The notes: generated by a model from the sequence alone, not told the origin. Counted from the first letter of the stretch, positions 35,481 through 47,324 are shown. The stretch is DNA of 64,000 bases from Bicyclus anynana (GCF_947172395.1 NC_069097.1:15112142-15176141); one strand, 5' to 3'. Numbers and translations are program-made.

Positions 35481-36259
35481 ATAGCTCAGTGGTAACACTG
35501 AACTATTGAGGCTTAGAAAGTAAGTTCAAGAACAGAATACTGAAAAATCAAGTTTTAAAAAGTATAAAACGTGGTTATCTTTTTTAATAACCAATTTAAT
35601 CGCAATGAAATTATTTTTTTTAATAATATATCTATCATAATGTTGTCATAAATTTGCGCCAAATATATTTCATTGTTTGCTGAACATTTTACGAAACGGT
35701 TGATAAAAATAAATCGCTCGTCCATAAATCCGTGGTATCTGCCGTGACTTGGCCACGGTTTTTGGCAATGTCGCCGCTTGGCAGGCGAATGTATGTCACG
35801 TAACACTGAATTAGGGTCACGACTCATTAGAGCTACCAAGCAGGGCCTGATCCAGGGAGGGGGCAAGCGAGGCGTTTGGCCAGAGCGGCAAAAGAAGTAC
35901 GGCAAAATTGACTTAACAATTCTTTCAACAAATTTAGTATTTTAACGTAACAAACTAGGCTCAAAAAACTATACTATTCTAACAATATAATAATAAAAAA
36001 AAGTATTTTTGGTATATGTAAAAGGGCTGCAAAATTTCCGGATCGGCCCCTGCTACCTAGCATTTTAGAGTGAAATTCATAGACGTTGCAGGAGCACCCC
36101 CAATAACAATATCTATGAATTCCGCTGTTAGAATCCTACCATCATAAAACCTTACTGCTTCGTGTGGTAGATTTTTTTAATTAGATAAGTAAACAAAACG
36201 GAAGTCACAGGCGAAGCAAATGCTGAGTGAAGACCATTTTAATATACTTTTAATTTAAC

Positions 36260-36332
36260 GGCCGCGTGGCGCAGTGGGTAGTGATCCTGGTTTCTACATC
36301 CACGGCCGTAGGTTCGATTCCCACAACTGGAA
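36260..36332 (+). repeat. tRNA-like SINE head, third family
   Basis: GGCCGCGTGGCGCAGTGGGT (box A) and GGTTCGATTCCCACAACTGG (box B). No full tRNA cloverleaf can be folded with confidence. Confidence 0.6.
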
Positions 36333-36461
36333 AATCATCAAAGTTCAGTAGATCCAGAGATTACTTTTACCTACAACACCATAAACTTTACCTCTTTAGA
36401 ATATTAGTATAGATTTATTTGTTTAGTTTTCTATTTTTTCTAGTAAATAATAAATATTGTT

Positions 36462-36742
36462 TACATCATCATCATCATCATGATCAACCCATATTCGGCT
36501 CACTACTAAGCTCGAGTCTCCTCTCAGAATGAGAGGGGTTAGGCCAATAGTCCACCACACTGACCCAATGCGGATTGGCAGACTTCACACACGCAGAGAA
36601 TTAAGAAAATTCTCTGGTATGCAGGTTTACTCACGATGTTTTCCTTCACCGTTTGAAACACGTGATATTTAATTTCTTAAAATGCACACAACTGAAAAAT
36701 CGGAGGCAGAGGTCATATCCACTGGGCTATCACTGGGATATT
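36462..36742 (-). repeat. SINE-B copy, internal deletion near the head
   Basis: From CATCATCATCATCATGATCA to CACTGGGCTATCACTGG; the stretch with box B is lost. Confidence 0.85.
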
Positions 36743-37688
36743 TTTTACATATTTAAAATTATAATACATTAAATCGAAAATTATATCTTACCGAAGATAT
36801 AAACAATAACTGTGTAAAACAGTATCAAACATTTCTTGCCCGCTTCCGTTGGAAAGCAATTATTCGCAAAGAAGATGGAGAAAATCACATTTTACTCATT
36901 GTTATACAGAAATACGCTGAAGACATTCGCGCAGACAGGATACACCGTCCATTAGACATTGGGGGTTACGAGAAATGGCTGCCATTATATCGTATAGTCG
37001 AAGAGACAGTAAACAAATATTATATTCGATAGAAAGAAGAAAAATCGTTTTATTTGGTCAGGTAAACTTAAAAGTGCAAAGTCAGGGCGTAGCTATCGCT
37101 GTATCAGCCGTATAAATGATACGTAAGGGGCCCTCTGACTATAGGGGCCCCTTACGTGTGAAAGCAAACTATAAGTAATCCACAATCTCTTTTTTTCCCT
37201 AGTTAAAAGTGTGCCCAAAAGTTAGTAACATTCTACATAGGTTAAGTCGCTGTCATATTGATTTTAAGCGAGCATTTTTTATCATTTGTGAGAAATCTTT
37301 ACCCTTCATTTGGGCCCCTCAACTAAGTTTGAAACAGGGCCCCTCCTAGGCACGCTACGCCACTGGTGCAAGCAAACTATCAAAGACTATTGAGAAAATT
37401 TAAATAAATACTGACTAAATAAAAGTCTCCTTCTAAACTATACTCGTGGCTGCAACTAGCTGCAGCGCTGAATTTCAGTATGTGCTTATAAATGCGTTAC
37501 GTCACGTATGTGATCAACGTTCAATAAAGTGTAAAATTATGACGTATGAACTATACATGTAATTTGTTTATTTAACTGAGTGAATCCTTCATTAATTACC
37601 TCTTTGAATGGCTCACCAGCAGTGGGCAGTTACATACAGGGAGGGAAGCTTCCATCAGGGGGATTTGAAGCTTTATATCACGCAGCTG

Positions 37689-37990
37689 ACAACCTCCGTG
37701 GCGCAGTGGTATGCGCGGTGGATTTACAAGACGAAGGTCTGGGTTCGAATCCCGGTTGGGCCGATAGGTTTTCTTAATTGGTCCAGGTCTGACTGGTGGA
37801 AGGTTTCGGCCATGGCTAATTATTACCAAGCGATTTAGCATTCCGGCACAATGCCGTGTAGAAACCGAAAGGAGTGTGGATTTTAATCCTCTTCCTAACA
37901 AATCGGACCGATTCCATTTTAGACTGCATCATCATTTACCATCAGGTGAGATTGTAGTCAAGGGCTAACTTGTAAAGAATAAAAAAACGA
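37689..37990 (+). repeat. SINE-A, near full length
   Basis: GACAACCTCCGTGGCGCAGT, box B GGTTCGAATCCCGG, body with a small deletion, end CTAACTTGTAAAGAATAAAA. Confidence 0.88.
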
Positions 37991-38541
37991 ACTAAAAAAT
38001 TTTAGGATTTTAGTTATCGTCTCCCAGACTATTATGATTACAAATCTATCCTCGAAAAAAAAAAGGGACCTAATCTTTAAAACATGTTTCCGAAACTTTT
38101 TTTATTCAGCTCCTCGTCACCCAAACGGTTCCAGATTTCTATCACGAATAGTTATTTATAAGGAGATAACTCTCGAAGACTTTAGATTGTACGTGATGGA
38201 TGAAACAAAGAATGATCCTAGTACATACGAAAGAGATAAAACTAGTTTTCCGTACGAGATAATAATCCAAGACTGACGACCTCAATATCTTTACATGTTA
38301 TACAATGCAAGAGGCTACCCCCAAACCGAACTTATTGTTAAGAGTGTTCTCTCAAGTTGTGTGAAGACTAGCTGCCCTATTTACGAACTTTGGTATACAA
38401 CCACCTAACATAATTAACATCAAACCAGTAATAACCGTATCATTCGTATTCTGTAAGGCCTGTTGTTAACAAAAATCACAATGACAAACATACTGTTTAA
38501 TAATTTTTGATCAATTAGCAATATATATTGCAATCAATTAG

Positions 38542-38595
38542 CAATTATCCGCCACTTTAATATGACGCGAGTATATTAAAGTGGGCGGATAATTG
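38542..38595. repeat. 22-bp hairpin
   Basis: Arms 38542-38563 and 38573-38595 pair with one bulged G; core CAATTATCCGCC. Loop of 9 bases. Confidence 0.8.
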
Positions 38596-39057
38596 TGCCT
38601 CCGAGTACGAAATCACTTGACTTAAGAGTCACTAACAATAGCTAGTTGGTTAGTGAAATTAAGTGAATAGGCCAACAGTTTTATTTTTCATTTTGTGTGT
38701 CATGCGTAGTCATCTGCGTAGCCCATGGGGGATAAAATTTGACACGAGATAAAAAGTAGCCCTTATAATATTGCAGAGATAATGTCATTCAGACCTTATT
38801 GCACGCATGCCAGCAGACAAGGAATGATGGAGGAAATACCCATTTATGCTTAGATAATGATCAGGAGAGAGGAAAGAGATCATGCCGAAACAAAGGAAAC
38901 TGAGAAATGATAAATAGAAAGTCAGTACAAAGAAATGCATAGCGGTTCTGTGCTAACCGGCAGAAAAGAAAGATTTAGGCTGGTTTTAGAGTCACGCTGA
39001 CAAGACGCTGACCTGACTGTAAAACCAGCCTATACTCGTAATGTTGTTCTACTGTTC

Positions 39058-39441
39058 TAAAGGAGATGGTCCATTTCAGGTCCACTCCTGTACCCCGTAT
39101 CATTAAAATTTTAAAAATACAAGGATCTTATTAAAATTTATTAAAGTGAATAAATGTAACTAAATAAAAAGAAATAAATAAAATTAAAAACCAAGCTTTC
39201 GAGTTATATCAAGATGGTGCCCTTAAAGCAACTATTACATGACAATTGACAGCAAACGTCAAATCGATTACTGCATTGAAAACGTCATCAATCCGCCATT
39301 ATTACCCTTAATAGTGTTACATTTCTTGGGAGATAATGAATTTATATAATCAAAAATAGTTAAGAAAAATTGTTTTCTTTTATTTCCGCTAGGTACAATG
39401 ACTGGACCTGGGCTCCATACAATTTTGGACCATCTCCTTTA
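39058..39441. mobile_element. MITE with GGAGATGGTCCA termini, copy 1
   Basis: Perfect 16-bp inverted termini TAAAGGAGATGGTCCA / TGGACCATCTCCTTTA enclose about 350 bp without a frame. A relative in the opposite orientation lies at 56276-56600. Confidence 0.88.
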
Positions 39442-39827
39442 CAAATGTTGAAACAATTTCAACTTTGTTTCATATATACATATATATCCATAAGTAAATA
39501 TCGTAGCAGACTGTCTGTCTATAGACATGTGTTAATTACAGACGAAAAGGCATCTAGGGAATACACAATACACACATGTATATAACATGTGAGCATTAGG
39601 TAGTGTATTGTGTAGACATCATTAAGTTCAGTTCACAGTGGAGTCAATTAGGCAGACCTGAGATTCTATTCATGTTAGCGTACACGTCAAATTGATTTCC
39701 ACAAAGCGACTCAACAAGGAATCAATATTGCAAGCCGGTCTAAATTAAGGTTTCCATACATTAACATAGAGTACGGTGACCAAATATTGGGTAACGAGAT
39801 GGATATACCTAAATATAGTATTAATTT

Positions 39828-39998
39828 GACGGCCTCCGTGGTGCAGTGGTATGCGCTGTGGACTTACAAGACGGAGGTCCTGGGTCCGGCTGGGCAGATT
39901 GAGGTTTTGGTGGGAGGCTTCGGCCGTGGCTAGTTACCACCCTACCGACAAAGACGTACCGCCAAGCGATTTAGCGTTCCGGTACGATGTCGTGTACA
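39828..39998 (+). repeat. SINE-A, 3'-truncated and shortened head
   Basis: GACGGCCTCCGTGGTGCAGT, then TGGTGGGAGGCTTCGGCCGT, stopping at ACGATGTCGTGTA. Confidence 0.8.
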
Positions 39999-40269
39999 GA
40001 CTCCTAGGATCACTTGAATTTCTGCCTTCAAGCAACAAAAGTTTTCAAAAAGTTCCAGTCAAAAGCATGCTTGCTGGTTAAATGTTAAAGTGTGTAAGTC
40101 TGGAAGGATGTATGTATGTAGTATGTATAGTTAGTATGAAAGGATGGAGAGTGATATAGGCTACATTTTGTCTGTTTCTAACCCCCCACTTCCCTTATGG
40201 AGCATTCCGCAATTTTCAAGGCATAAAGATAAAAATTGGTATGCAGATTATTTGTGACTATTTTAGGAT

Positions 40270-40375
40270 AAGGTACGGGTAGAATAGGGCTATGTTACGG
40301 GTAGTGTAGGGTAGGGTAGGGGTAGGGAAGAAGTGCATATAAGTCAAAGCGAAGCTCAACCTGGTCCGTACTTAG
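40270..40375 (+). repeat. G-rich LINE tail with G-quadruplex-like run
   Basis: GGGTAGGGTAGGGGTAGGG gives four G-tracts close together; it ends AAGTCAAAGCGAAGCTCAAC as at 24500. Confidence 0.65.
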
Positions 40376-41084
40376 TGCTTACTTAGGTACTACTAAGTAG
40401 GTACCATATTGTTTATTGTCACCATGCGTCAGAAAGCGGTTCTAAAACGTGCAAGATTTGACCCGCACATACTAACAGGACAGGTCAAATAAAATCTTGC
40501 AGAATTGTCCAGAAGCATAATAAATGATGGTAACCCCAGTTCATACACAGGTGTACGTGAGTTGTGGAGCTATATCCCCCTCGTCTTACCTTAAGGCCCT
40601 TTTCGCACTGCATCTGCGCCGAATTAAAAAATCGGTTGTCTGTAAAGTCGGTTTACTGACGATAGTTGAACGTGACAACGTCATAAGAAAATACTGATGG
40701 AATGGTTCCAATTTTCACAAAAAAATGTTTGTTTAATAATCTTCATAGACCAGAATATACTTCTTATAAAAAAGTTGGCAACCCTAGAGCTAGATTTATA
40801 CTTTATTTTATGTAAAAATGGTGGCAACCCTAGAGCGAGGGAACGACGCATGACGTCATCTTTTTTCGAGTTTGTATCTGGCTTCATCGAATTATACGAC
40901 GTGTTCACATCAAAAAAACGATTGAATTAATAGATACTCTCGAATTCGAAATAGAAAAATGGGATCAAACATAACCCTTCCTACAATTATGGATATATTA
41001 TACACGACAATTTTTACCGATTTCTTACGTCACTCCGCCGTAGATTTCAACAACGGTCACAGCTGACTATCAGAGTTAATTTTT

Positions 41085-41330
41085 TTTTATTCTTTACATG
41101 TTAGTCCTTGATTACTATTTCATCTGATGATAAGTGATGATGCAATCTAAGATGGAAGCGTTCTAACTTGTTAGGAGGAGGATGAAAATCCACACCCCTT
41201 TCATTTTCTACACATCAAACTGGAATGCTAAATCGCTTGGTGATACATCTTTGCCATTAGGTTGGTAACTAGCGAGGGCCGAAGCCTTCCACCAGCCAGA
41301 CCTGAATCAATTATGAAAATCTCAATAAGC
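41085..41330 (-). repeat. SINE-A, head missing
   Basis: Reverse copy from TTCTTTACATGTTAGTCCTT to CAGACCTGAATCAATTATGA. Confidence 0.85.
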
Positions 41331-42456
41331 CCAGAGAATTAGACAAGAGATCGAATCTCACATTGTAAAGTCCTTTTCATGAAAGAATGTCATTTGGTTT
41401 GGTTGGTTTTATTGTCATTTGTGTAAGGCTCAATTTTAGTTCCAGTTTTAGCCGCGGGACTTCTTTTTTGATAAGGACTCTAGGATTATATAGACACAAA
41501 GAATAACTCTACAGAATAGAGCTACAGATTTCTATTTGTATCATGAAAAAAGAAATAACAGGAAAAAAAATATATCATGCCAAAAGCCAATAACTACTAT
41601 GGTGAAAGAACTACCGGCTACATGGTGCCCGAAATATATACCTAATAAAATTGAGTGGCTCAAAAAAGAAAGGGAGATCAGTGAAGGAGTCCTCAAGAAG
41701 AAATTAAAGTAAGTTTTCCTTGGGGACCTCATCACTGACTGACGGATTTACTTTATAGAAATTGATTTGCACCTTTTGTATTTTTTTTATTATTTCATTT
41801 TATAATATTAAATTCTTAGGTTACCTTAGTTTTAAGTATCTTATTAAAATTAGATTTAGCAATTACTTTTACATAATCATTGGAATAATGAGCGTCAACT
41901 CGCCAACAAACTGCCTGTACAGTTTGGCGAGAGTATAGATTTGTTGAATAATTGTTAAGTGTTATCAATAAAAAAAAATTAAAAAAAAATGTATCGTATG
42001 CAGTGTACAAAGACCTTACCTGTGCCCAATATTAAGGCCATATTGACCGGACTGTGACGTCACTCTGTTTGTCATACAGCCCGGTGCAGGTCTATTAATT
42101 TAGCAAACACTGTAATTCTAACTAATGCTAACACTAAATAAACACAACACAATTGAATTTGTTTAAAATATGAAAAATATTGACGTTAGAAAATTTGTTT
42201 TTGTCCTCGGAAATTATGATGTGTAAATAGAGTTTAATTGCAATTTCCCACGGGAATCATGGATTTATATTAAAACATAACGATAACTTATTTGTTAATT
42301 ATTTTTAATTCAGCTGAATTAGTTCAGTAGTTGAGGTGTGACAGTGTAACAAACATATACACATATAAATTTTGCGACGTACGGTTTCCGAACGCTCCTA
42401 AGAGCCTAAAACAAACTCAGGTAGCTTTTATGACTCTTCCAATTATCATAGAACCA

Positions 42457-42764
42457 TTGTTTTATCCACAGTTTCTACTACCAATGTACATGAATCCATT
42501 ATTATTCATCCACAGTTTTTGTTACTAATTTTCGTGAAACAATTGTTCATTTTCAAGGTCTGGTACGAGTACCAATTTTTGTGAAATAATTGTTCATCCA
42601 CAGTTGCAGCTACCAATTTTCGTGAAACAATTGTTCATTCACAATTTCTGCTACCAATTTTCGTGAAAAAAATTGTTTATCCACAGTTGCAGCTACCAAT
42701 GTTCATAAAAATTGTTTATCCACAGTTGCAGCTACCAATGTTCATAAAAATTGTTTATCCACAG
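42457..42764 (+). repeat. Degenerate tandem repeat of an exon acceptor
   Basis: About seven units of 38-47 bp, each built on TTGTTTATCCACAGTTGCAG CTACC or a decayed form, run directly into the real exon start at 42765. The last two units are identical. Each good unit carries an acceptor-like CACAG plus the exon's first bases (TTGCAGCTAC), so the array is a duplicated splice junction. Confidence 0.88.
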
Positions 42765-42870
42765 TTGCAGCTACGATTACCTGGAGGTCCTGGAGTCGGG
42801 GCTGGACAACGTGACGGAGCACGGCGAGGAGTGGGGCCACGACCACCACGTCTACCACGCAGACAATGAG
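42765..42870 (+). CDS. Exon 6: CUB3 middle
   Basis: The acceptor is TTATCCACAG at 42764 and the donor GAG/GTGACT at 42870. The 106 bp hold 1 base and 35 codons, phase 0 at the end. It encodes Cys474 then SYDYLEVLESG, the conserved third CUB cysteine and strand, followed by an acidic and His-rich loop (HGEEWGHDHHVYHADNE). A second acceptor 6 bp further (TTGCAG at 42770) is also in phase, but would remove the cysteine and a serine, so 42764 is preferred. The donor is a weaker GTGACT. Confidence 0.92.
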
Positions 42871-43512
42871 GTGACTATGATGTTGATGATTACTTGTTAC
42901 ATAATCGCTTGCGACGTATTTAAAAACATCGGACAGTGTAATGGAAGGTTAAGAAGGAATTCATAGATGACATAGTAACTAAACATAAATATTGAAGCGA
43001 AAAAATTAATTTAAACTTACGTGAGTAAGAACTTTTTAGATTAGTAGTTAGTGGTTTGTAGCAACAATTTAGTCCCTCCATCCCCATTCTACCACAGAAT
43101 AGCGCGCCATGAAGTGTGGCATCCGTTAGTTGTTGATGTCCAATCGACGCGCACGAAACGTTTCGCATTGACATTTCTAATAGCGAAGATGTTGAATGTC
43201 CTTTCCAGCATCTCTGTTTCCTAAAACTTATGATGAACCTTTAGGCAAGCGTGATACAACCTAGACCTCATCACTGCTTTCCACCTGGCATGCGTCAATG
43301 ACGTGTTTCATGAAGAGAAAACGATATTTTCGACCCATTGCGGTGAAGTTTAAATATCGCTCTTTCTTTCGCTCCAACGCATGACAGAGCGATATTATTG
43401 ATTCTGCAACTACTGGCCGACATTTTTTTTCTCCTCGTATCGAGATATGCAGTGGTGTGCATCTTAGGTCTACTGAGCAGTAACTACTGAGCAGTAAATA
43501 TGTTTGTATCAG
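42871..43512 (+). other. Intron 6 (642 bp)
   Basis: GTGACT to TTTGTATCAG. No repeat or frame recognised. Confidence 0.8.
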
Positions 43513-43735
43513 GTGTGGGAGGAGCTAGAGACGTTGCTGAGCGAGTCGGACGCGGTGGGCGCGGGCTGGGCGCGCGACACGCCGGCGACGCGCGCGCGAC
43601 GCCTGTGCGGCGACTGGAGCGGCAAGCTGAAGCTGTTGCGCTACCAGTCGCGCGGGCCTGCGCTGCGCCTGCGCTTCCGCGCCGACCACTCGCGACACTA
43701 CGCCGGCTACCGCGCCGACCTCACGCTCACCGACA
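43513..43735 (+). CDS. Exon 7: CUB3 second half
   Basis: Acceptor GTTTGTATCAG at 43512; donor GACA/GTAAGT at 43735. 74 codons and one base. It finishes a long insertion rich in Glu, Ala and Arg (residues 509-537), then RRLCGDWSG (Cys540, fourth CUB cysteine) and the last strands LRLRFRADHSRHYAGYRADLTL. Codons are strongly GC-ending (GCG, CGC), unlike the AT-rich flanks. The 3' part and donor are repeated 153 bp downstream in the same frame, so the exon could also end at 43888. Confidence 0.94.
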
Positions 43736-43904
43736 GTAAGTGCCTCACGCAGCGCTCTGTGCACCACTGGAGCGGCAAGCTGAAGCTGTTGCGCTACCAG
43801 TCGCGCGGGCCTGCGCTGCGCCTGCGCTTCCGCGCCGACCACTCGCGACACTACGCCGGCTACCGCGCCGACCTCACGCTCACCGACAGTAAGTGCCTCA
43901 CGCA
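43613..43904 (+). repeat. In-frame partial tandem duplication of exon 7 and its donor
   Basis: 43613-43751 and 43766-43904 (139 bp each) appear identical, spaced by 14 unique bases; the offset of 153 bp is 51 codons. Both copies end with GACA/GTAAGTGCC. Reading through the first donor stays open to the second, and adds 51 residues without a cysteine. Confidence 0.93.
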
Positions 43905-44759
43905 ACATATATTTAAAAAAAAAGCATTAATCTAACAACCACGAATAAAGATTTAATTTGGCTATTGCATAGCTTTGAGCGCAGCGACCGAATCATCAAT
44001 TCCGTAACGAAAATAAACCTAACCGTGCATGTGAGCGGCTAACAACCAAAATTTAAACTTAACCCCTAACTCTTTAAGCACAATGTGAAATTAAAAAAAC
44101 CAAAATGATTGTTGTAACATATATATGATATTGATATACATATTGTTTGGATTCGACTGCTGGAAATTTAAATAATGAAATTAAACGACGAAAATACCTA
44201 AATTCCTATATTTTCAAAATTAATATAATTTTAACTTCTACTCACGATATCTCAGATCGGTTTAAATATTTAGGTAGATCTGAAATTTCAATACAAATTA
44301 CTACTTTCGCGACGAATGAGATGAAGTAAATCTCATGTTCATACAAAATGGCGAAAGTTCGAAAAAAAAATAATGAAACGGTGTACTTTAACATTGTGCT
44401 ACAAACTTTAGGGTACATCGAAAACTAAGGACATTTTCAGGCTACGCCACTTGTCGTTAACACATTTCGACGTTATCATATCGATTCAACTGGACAAGTG
44501 GTGTGAAACTAAAGCGCAAAACTTATTAAACCAGAGTTCGATTCCAGCTCAACCAACGTATAGACATCTTTTATTATTTTTTTTTTAATGTTTTATTTTA
44601 TTTTTTGGAGCGAAGTTCCTTATCGCGCGTTGCGATAACTAGACGAAATAAATTAGACCAAAAAGTTGTAACGACACTTTTTACCCGACTGCGTAAGAAG
44701 GAGGGTGATGTTTTTGCTATAGTTGTAAGCCGTGACCTGAAGACAGCGGGTGAGCTCCA

Positions 44760-44995
44760 GAGTCCTAAAAAGGTTCCCCAACCTAAAAGACCCCTAACCC
44801 TAAAAGAACCCCTAACCCCAAAAGATCCCCCAAACCCAAAATATCCCCCGACCCCAAAAGGCCCCCCCGACCCTTGGAACGAAGTTCCTTTTGATGAATG
44901 TTCGAAGATTTGATAGGATGTGATGGGATGCGATATCGATAGCGATAGTGATAACGATATAGCTATAACGATAGCGATAGCGAAAGCGAAAGTGA
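44760..44995 (+). repeat. C-rich minisatellite and GATAGC repeat
   Basis: Units like CCCCTAACCCCAAAAGA repeat at 44772-44875, then irregular GATAGCGATAG units at 44935-44995. The open frames on both strands follow from the repeats. Confidence 0.8.
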
Positions 44996-45424
44996 TGATA
45001 CCTACAGCGAACTGCGTATCATGCGGGTGTTCCTTGACACCTCTCAAGTTTTTTATTCTTTTTTAAAGAAAAAAAACTGCATAAATTTAAATTTAATATA
45101 CTGTGTAGTTCTTAGTGTTGTAATGTTGCTAAACTCGATAACGAGTACGTCCGAGACTGCAGATCTCATAGTAAAGCAACAGGAAAGTTTCCAGCGGGAC
45201 TTCCATTCGTAACAAACAAGTATGGAACTCGTGTCCAGTTTCACACAAACAACTACAAACTCTGCACACTAATAATAGAGTTTCAATTCGCTTGACGTGA
45301 TGCAGCTAACTTGGTAACTTTGTGAGTCCTGTCCCACACTATAACGACTCTGAGTATGTATATTTATTTCCAAGAAAAGAGTGTCTATGATTTTTTCCCT
45401 TCGATGCCTTCGGAATCAATGAAT

Positions 45425-45520
45425 TGATATACAAATCCTTAATCCTTGCTCGATAAATGGGCTATTTAACACTGAAAAAATTTTTCAAATTGGACCGGTA
45501 GTGCCTGAAAGAAGATATGA
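45425..45520 (+). repeat. LINE-tail repeat C fragment
   Basis: GCTCGATAAATGGGCTATTT and TTGGACCGGTAGTGCCTGA. Confidence 0.65.
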
Positions 45521-45754
45521 AAAGATCAATCATCATTCTTTTAAAATGTTTAATTGTTTGTTAAATTATATTGTAACCCAAATCTATTTTAATTAAAACC
45601 CTGGATTTTCCGATAGTAAACTAAACAAGCTAAGGCCATCGACCTATATAATTATTAGAGCATTTTATTAATATTAATTTATTTGACTCATTAATTTATA
45701 TTAATTTATTAACAGATGATCCACAGTTTTGCCCGCGTAGGAATGTGTTTATTT

Positions 45755-45925
45755 TTGTTTGCTTTAACGCGCTAATCTCAGGAACTGCTAGTCCGATTTG
45801 AAAAATTCTTTCAATTTTAGATAGCCCATTTATCGAGGAAGTAATTTATTAGATATTATCCCCTATATTCCTACTGAAACTGGAACTTCGCGGGAGAAAC
45901 CGCGCGGCGTCAGCTCGTACAGGAA
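45755..45925 (-). repeat. LINE-tail repeat C
   Basis: From AACGCGCTAATCTCAGGAAC to ACCGCGCGGCGTCAGCTCGT. Confidence 0.75.
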
Positions 45926-46907
45926 TAAAATATATGTTACTCGCAGATGGAAGAATTTTTAAAATAAGATCTGTAGTGCCGAAGACTATTCTATTTGTAA
46001 AAAATTAACAATCAATCAAATCTTACTTGAAAACTTAGTTAGTCCTATAGATAAATCTCTAAAATGCTATTTTGCAAATAATTATAGTAGACAACGAGAT
46101 TCTCGACCGATGTCTCGTCGCCGGTGTAGGTTCTTAATTGTAGCTTAGTATTTCTTCCAACCCAGGGTCGATGTTTCCAGCAAATTTTAAAAATAGTGCA
46201 GTTCAAGGCATTAACTTTCCGTTCTAATTGGCAGTTGGAACGTATGTGGTTAGACCCTAACTGGTGCTCGCGCAACAGTCATTCGAATAAGTCTTAATTT
46301 CATTTTAGCTCCAGTGCTGCTAATTGGCCGCGGTCACCTCTGGATTATAACTCTAATGCCTTGGGAATAAAGTTCGTAATTGTGCGGGGGGGAAATGCGG
46401 AATATGTTTTAAATTGTAGAGCTTTTTGAATTAGCCACATTAGCTAATTGATAGGTTTTTAGAAAAACATAAGGCATGTTTAGACTTGTATAGCTTAGAT
46501 GTGTTTTGTTATTTTGTATCTCAAAATGAACGATTTCCTTTTAAACTTGGATGCAACTTTTTTTTGTAAAAATATTTTTTGGCATAGTCTCTTTACTTTC
46601 AAAATTTAATTACTAGAGGATAATAAAATATAAAACTTTCTGTATCTCTGTTACCTTTTCACGGCTAATCGACTAAACCGATCAAGAATAATGTGATATA
46701 AAGGTAAATGGGTCCTTGGGGCAAAACATAGGGTACTTCTTGACCCTAAAATAAAAATAGAAGGGGTAAAATTATCTAAACTATAATTTACTCAGTCGGT
46801 TTATTATTCAGTTACACAATTTCTGATGACCTCATTTTTGATACAAGGACTTGTTCAAAAATTCTTACTAATCAGCTGTTTTCTTACTGTTGCTTAATTA
46901 TTAGTTA

Positions 46908-47095
46908 CTAGCTGACGCCGAGCGGTTTCACCCGCGTGATCCCGTTCCCGTAGGAATACGGGAATAATATATAACTTATAGTCTTCCTCGATAAATGGGC
47001 TATCTAAAACTGAAAGATTTTTTAAATCGGAACAGTAGTTCCTGAGATTAGCGCATTCAAACAAACTCTTCATCTTTATAATATTAGTATACTTA
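46908..47095 (+). repeat. LINE-tail repeat C, full
   Basis: CTAGCTGACGCCGAGCGGTT to TTTATAATATTAGTATACTT. Confidence 0.8.
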
Positions 47096-47324
47096 GATAC
47101 AACTTAACAACCAAATTGTCCTACAAATTGCGTGATACATTATCTCGCTCTTACGCACAGAAATTTTTATTACCTAGTAACCCTGTTAGCTACCAGAATC
47201 AAGAATTTTCATAAATATTAAAGTTGAGCGTCTCATAAAGATGAAGCTACACACGGAAAATTAACTTGATAGTAATCAATTGTAAAATTGCTCCTCGGAT
47301 CCTTGACTATATGATGATCATTCA

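Larger units (their letters stand above)
29120..42764 (+). other. Intron 5 (13.6 kb)
   Basis: GTAAGT to TTATCCACAG. Holds SINE-A and SINE-B copies, repeat E, an RTE remnant, one MITE, hairpins and a G-rich tract. I recognise nothing in 30600-31450, 33300-33950, 34220-35220, 35490-36250, 36750-37100, 38000-38500 and 41340-42450 beyond AT-rich DNA and short frames without domains. Confidence 0.7.

Noticed and set aside
38034..38276. 80-codon frame downstream of a SINE-A
   Set aside because: Starts with a Lys-rich run in low-complexity DNA, no domain or neighbour support.
42663..42869. Separate 68-codon frame with repeats of the peptide IVYPQLQLPMF
   Set aside because: It reads the acceptor repeats and then the exon in the wrong frame.
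44598..45047. 149-codon minus-strand frame and the 102-codon plus-strand frame opposite
   Set aside because: Both are made of the C-rich and GATAGC simple repeats, with low-complexity translations.
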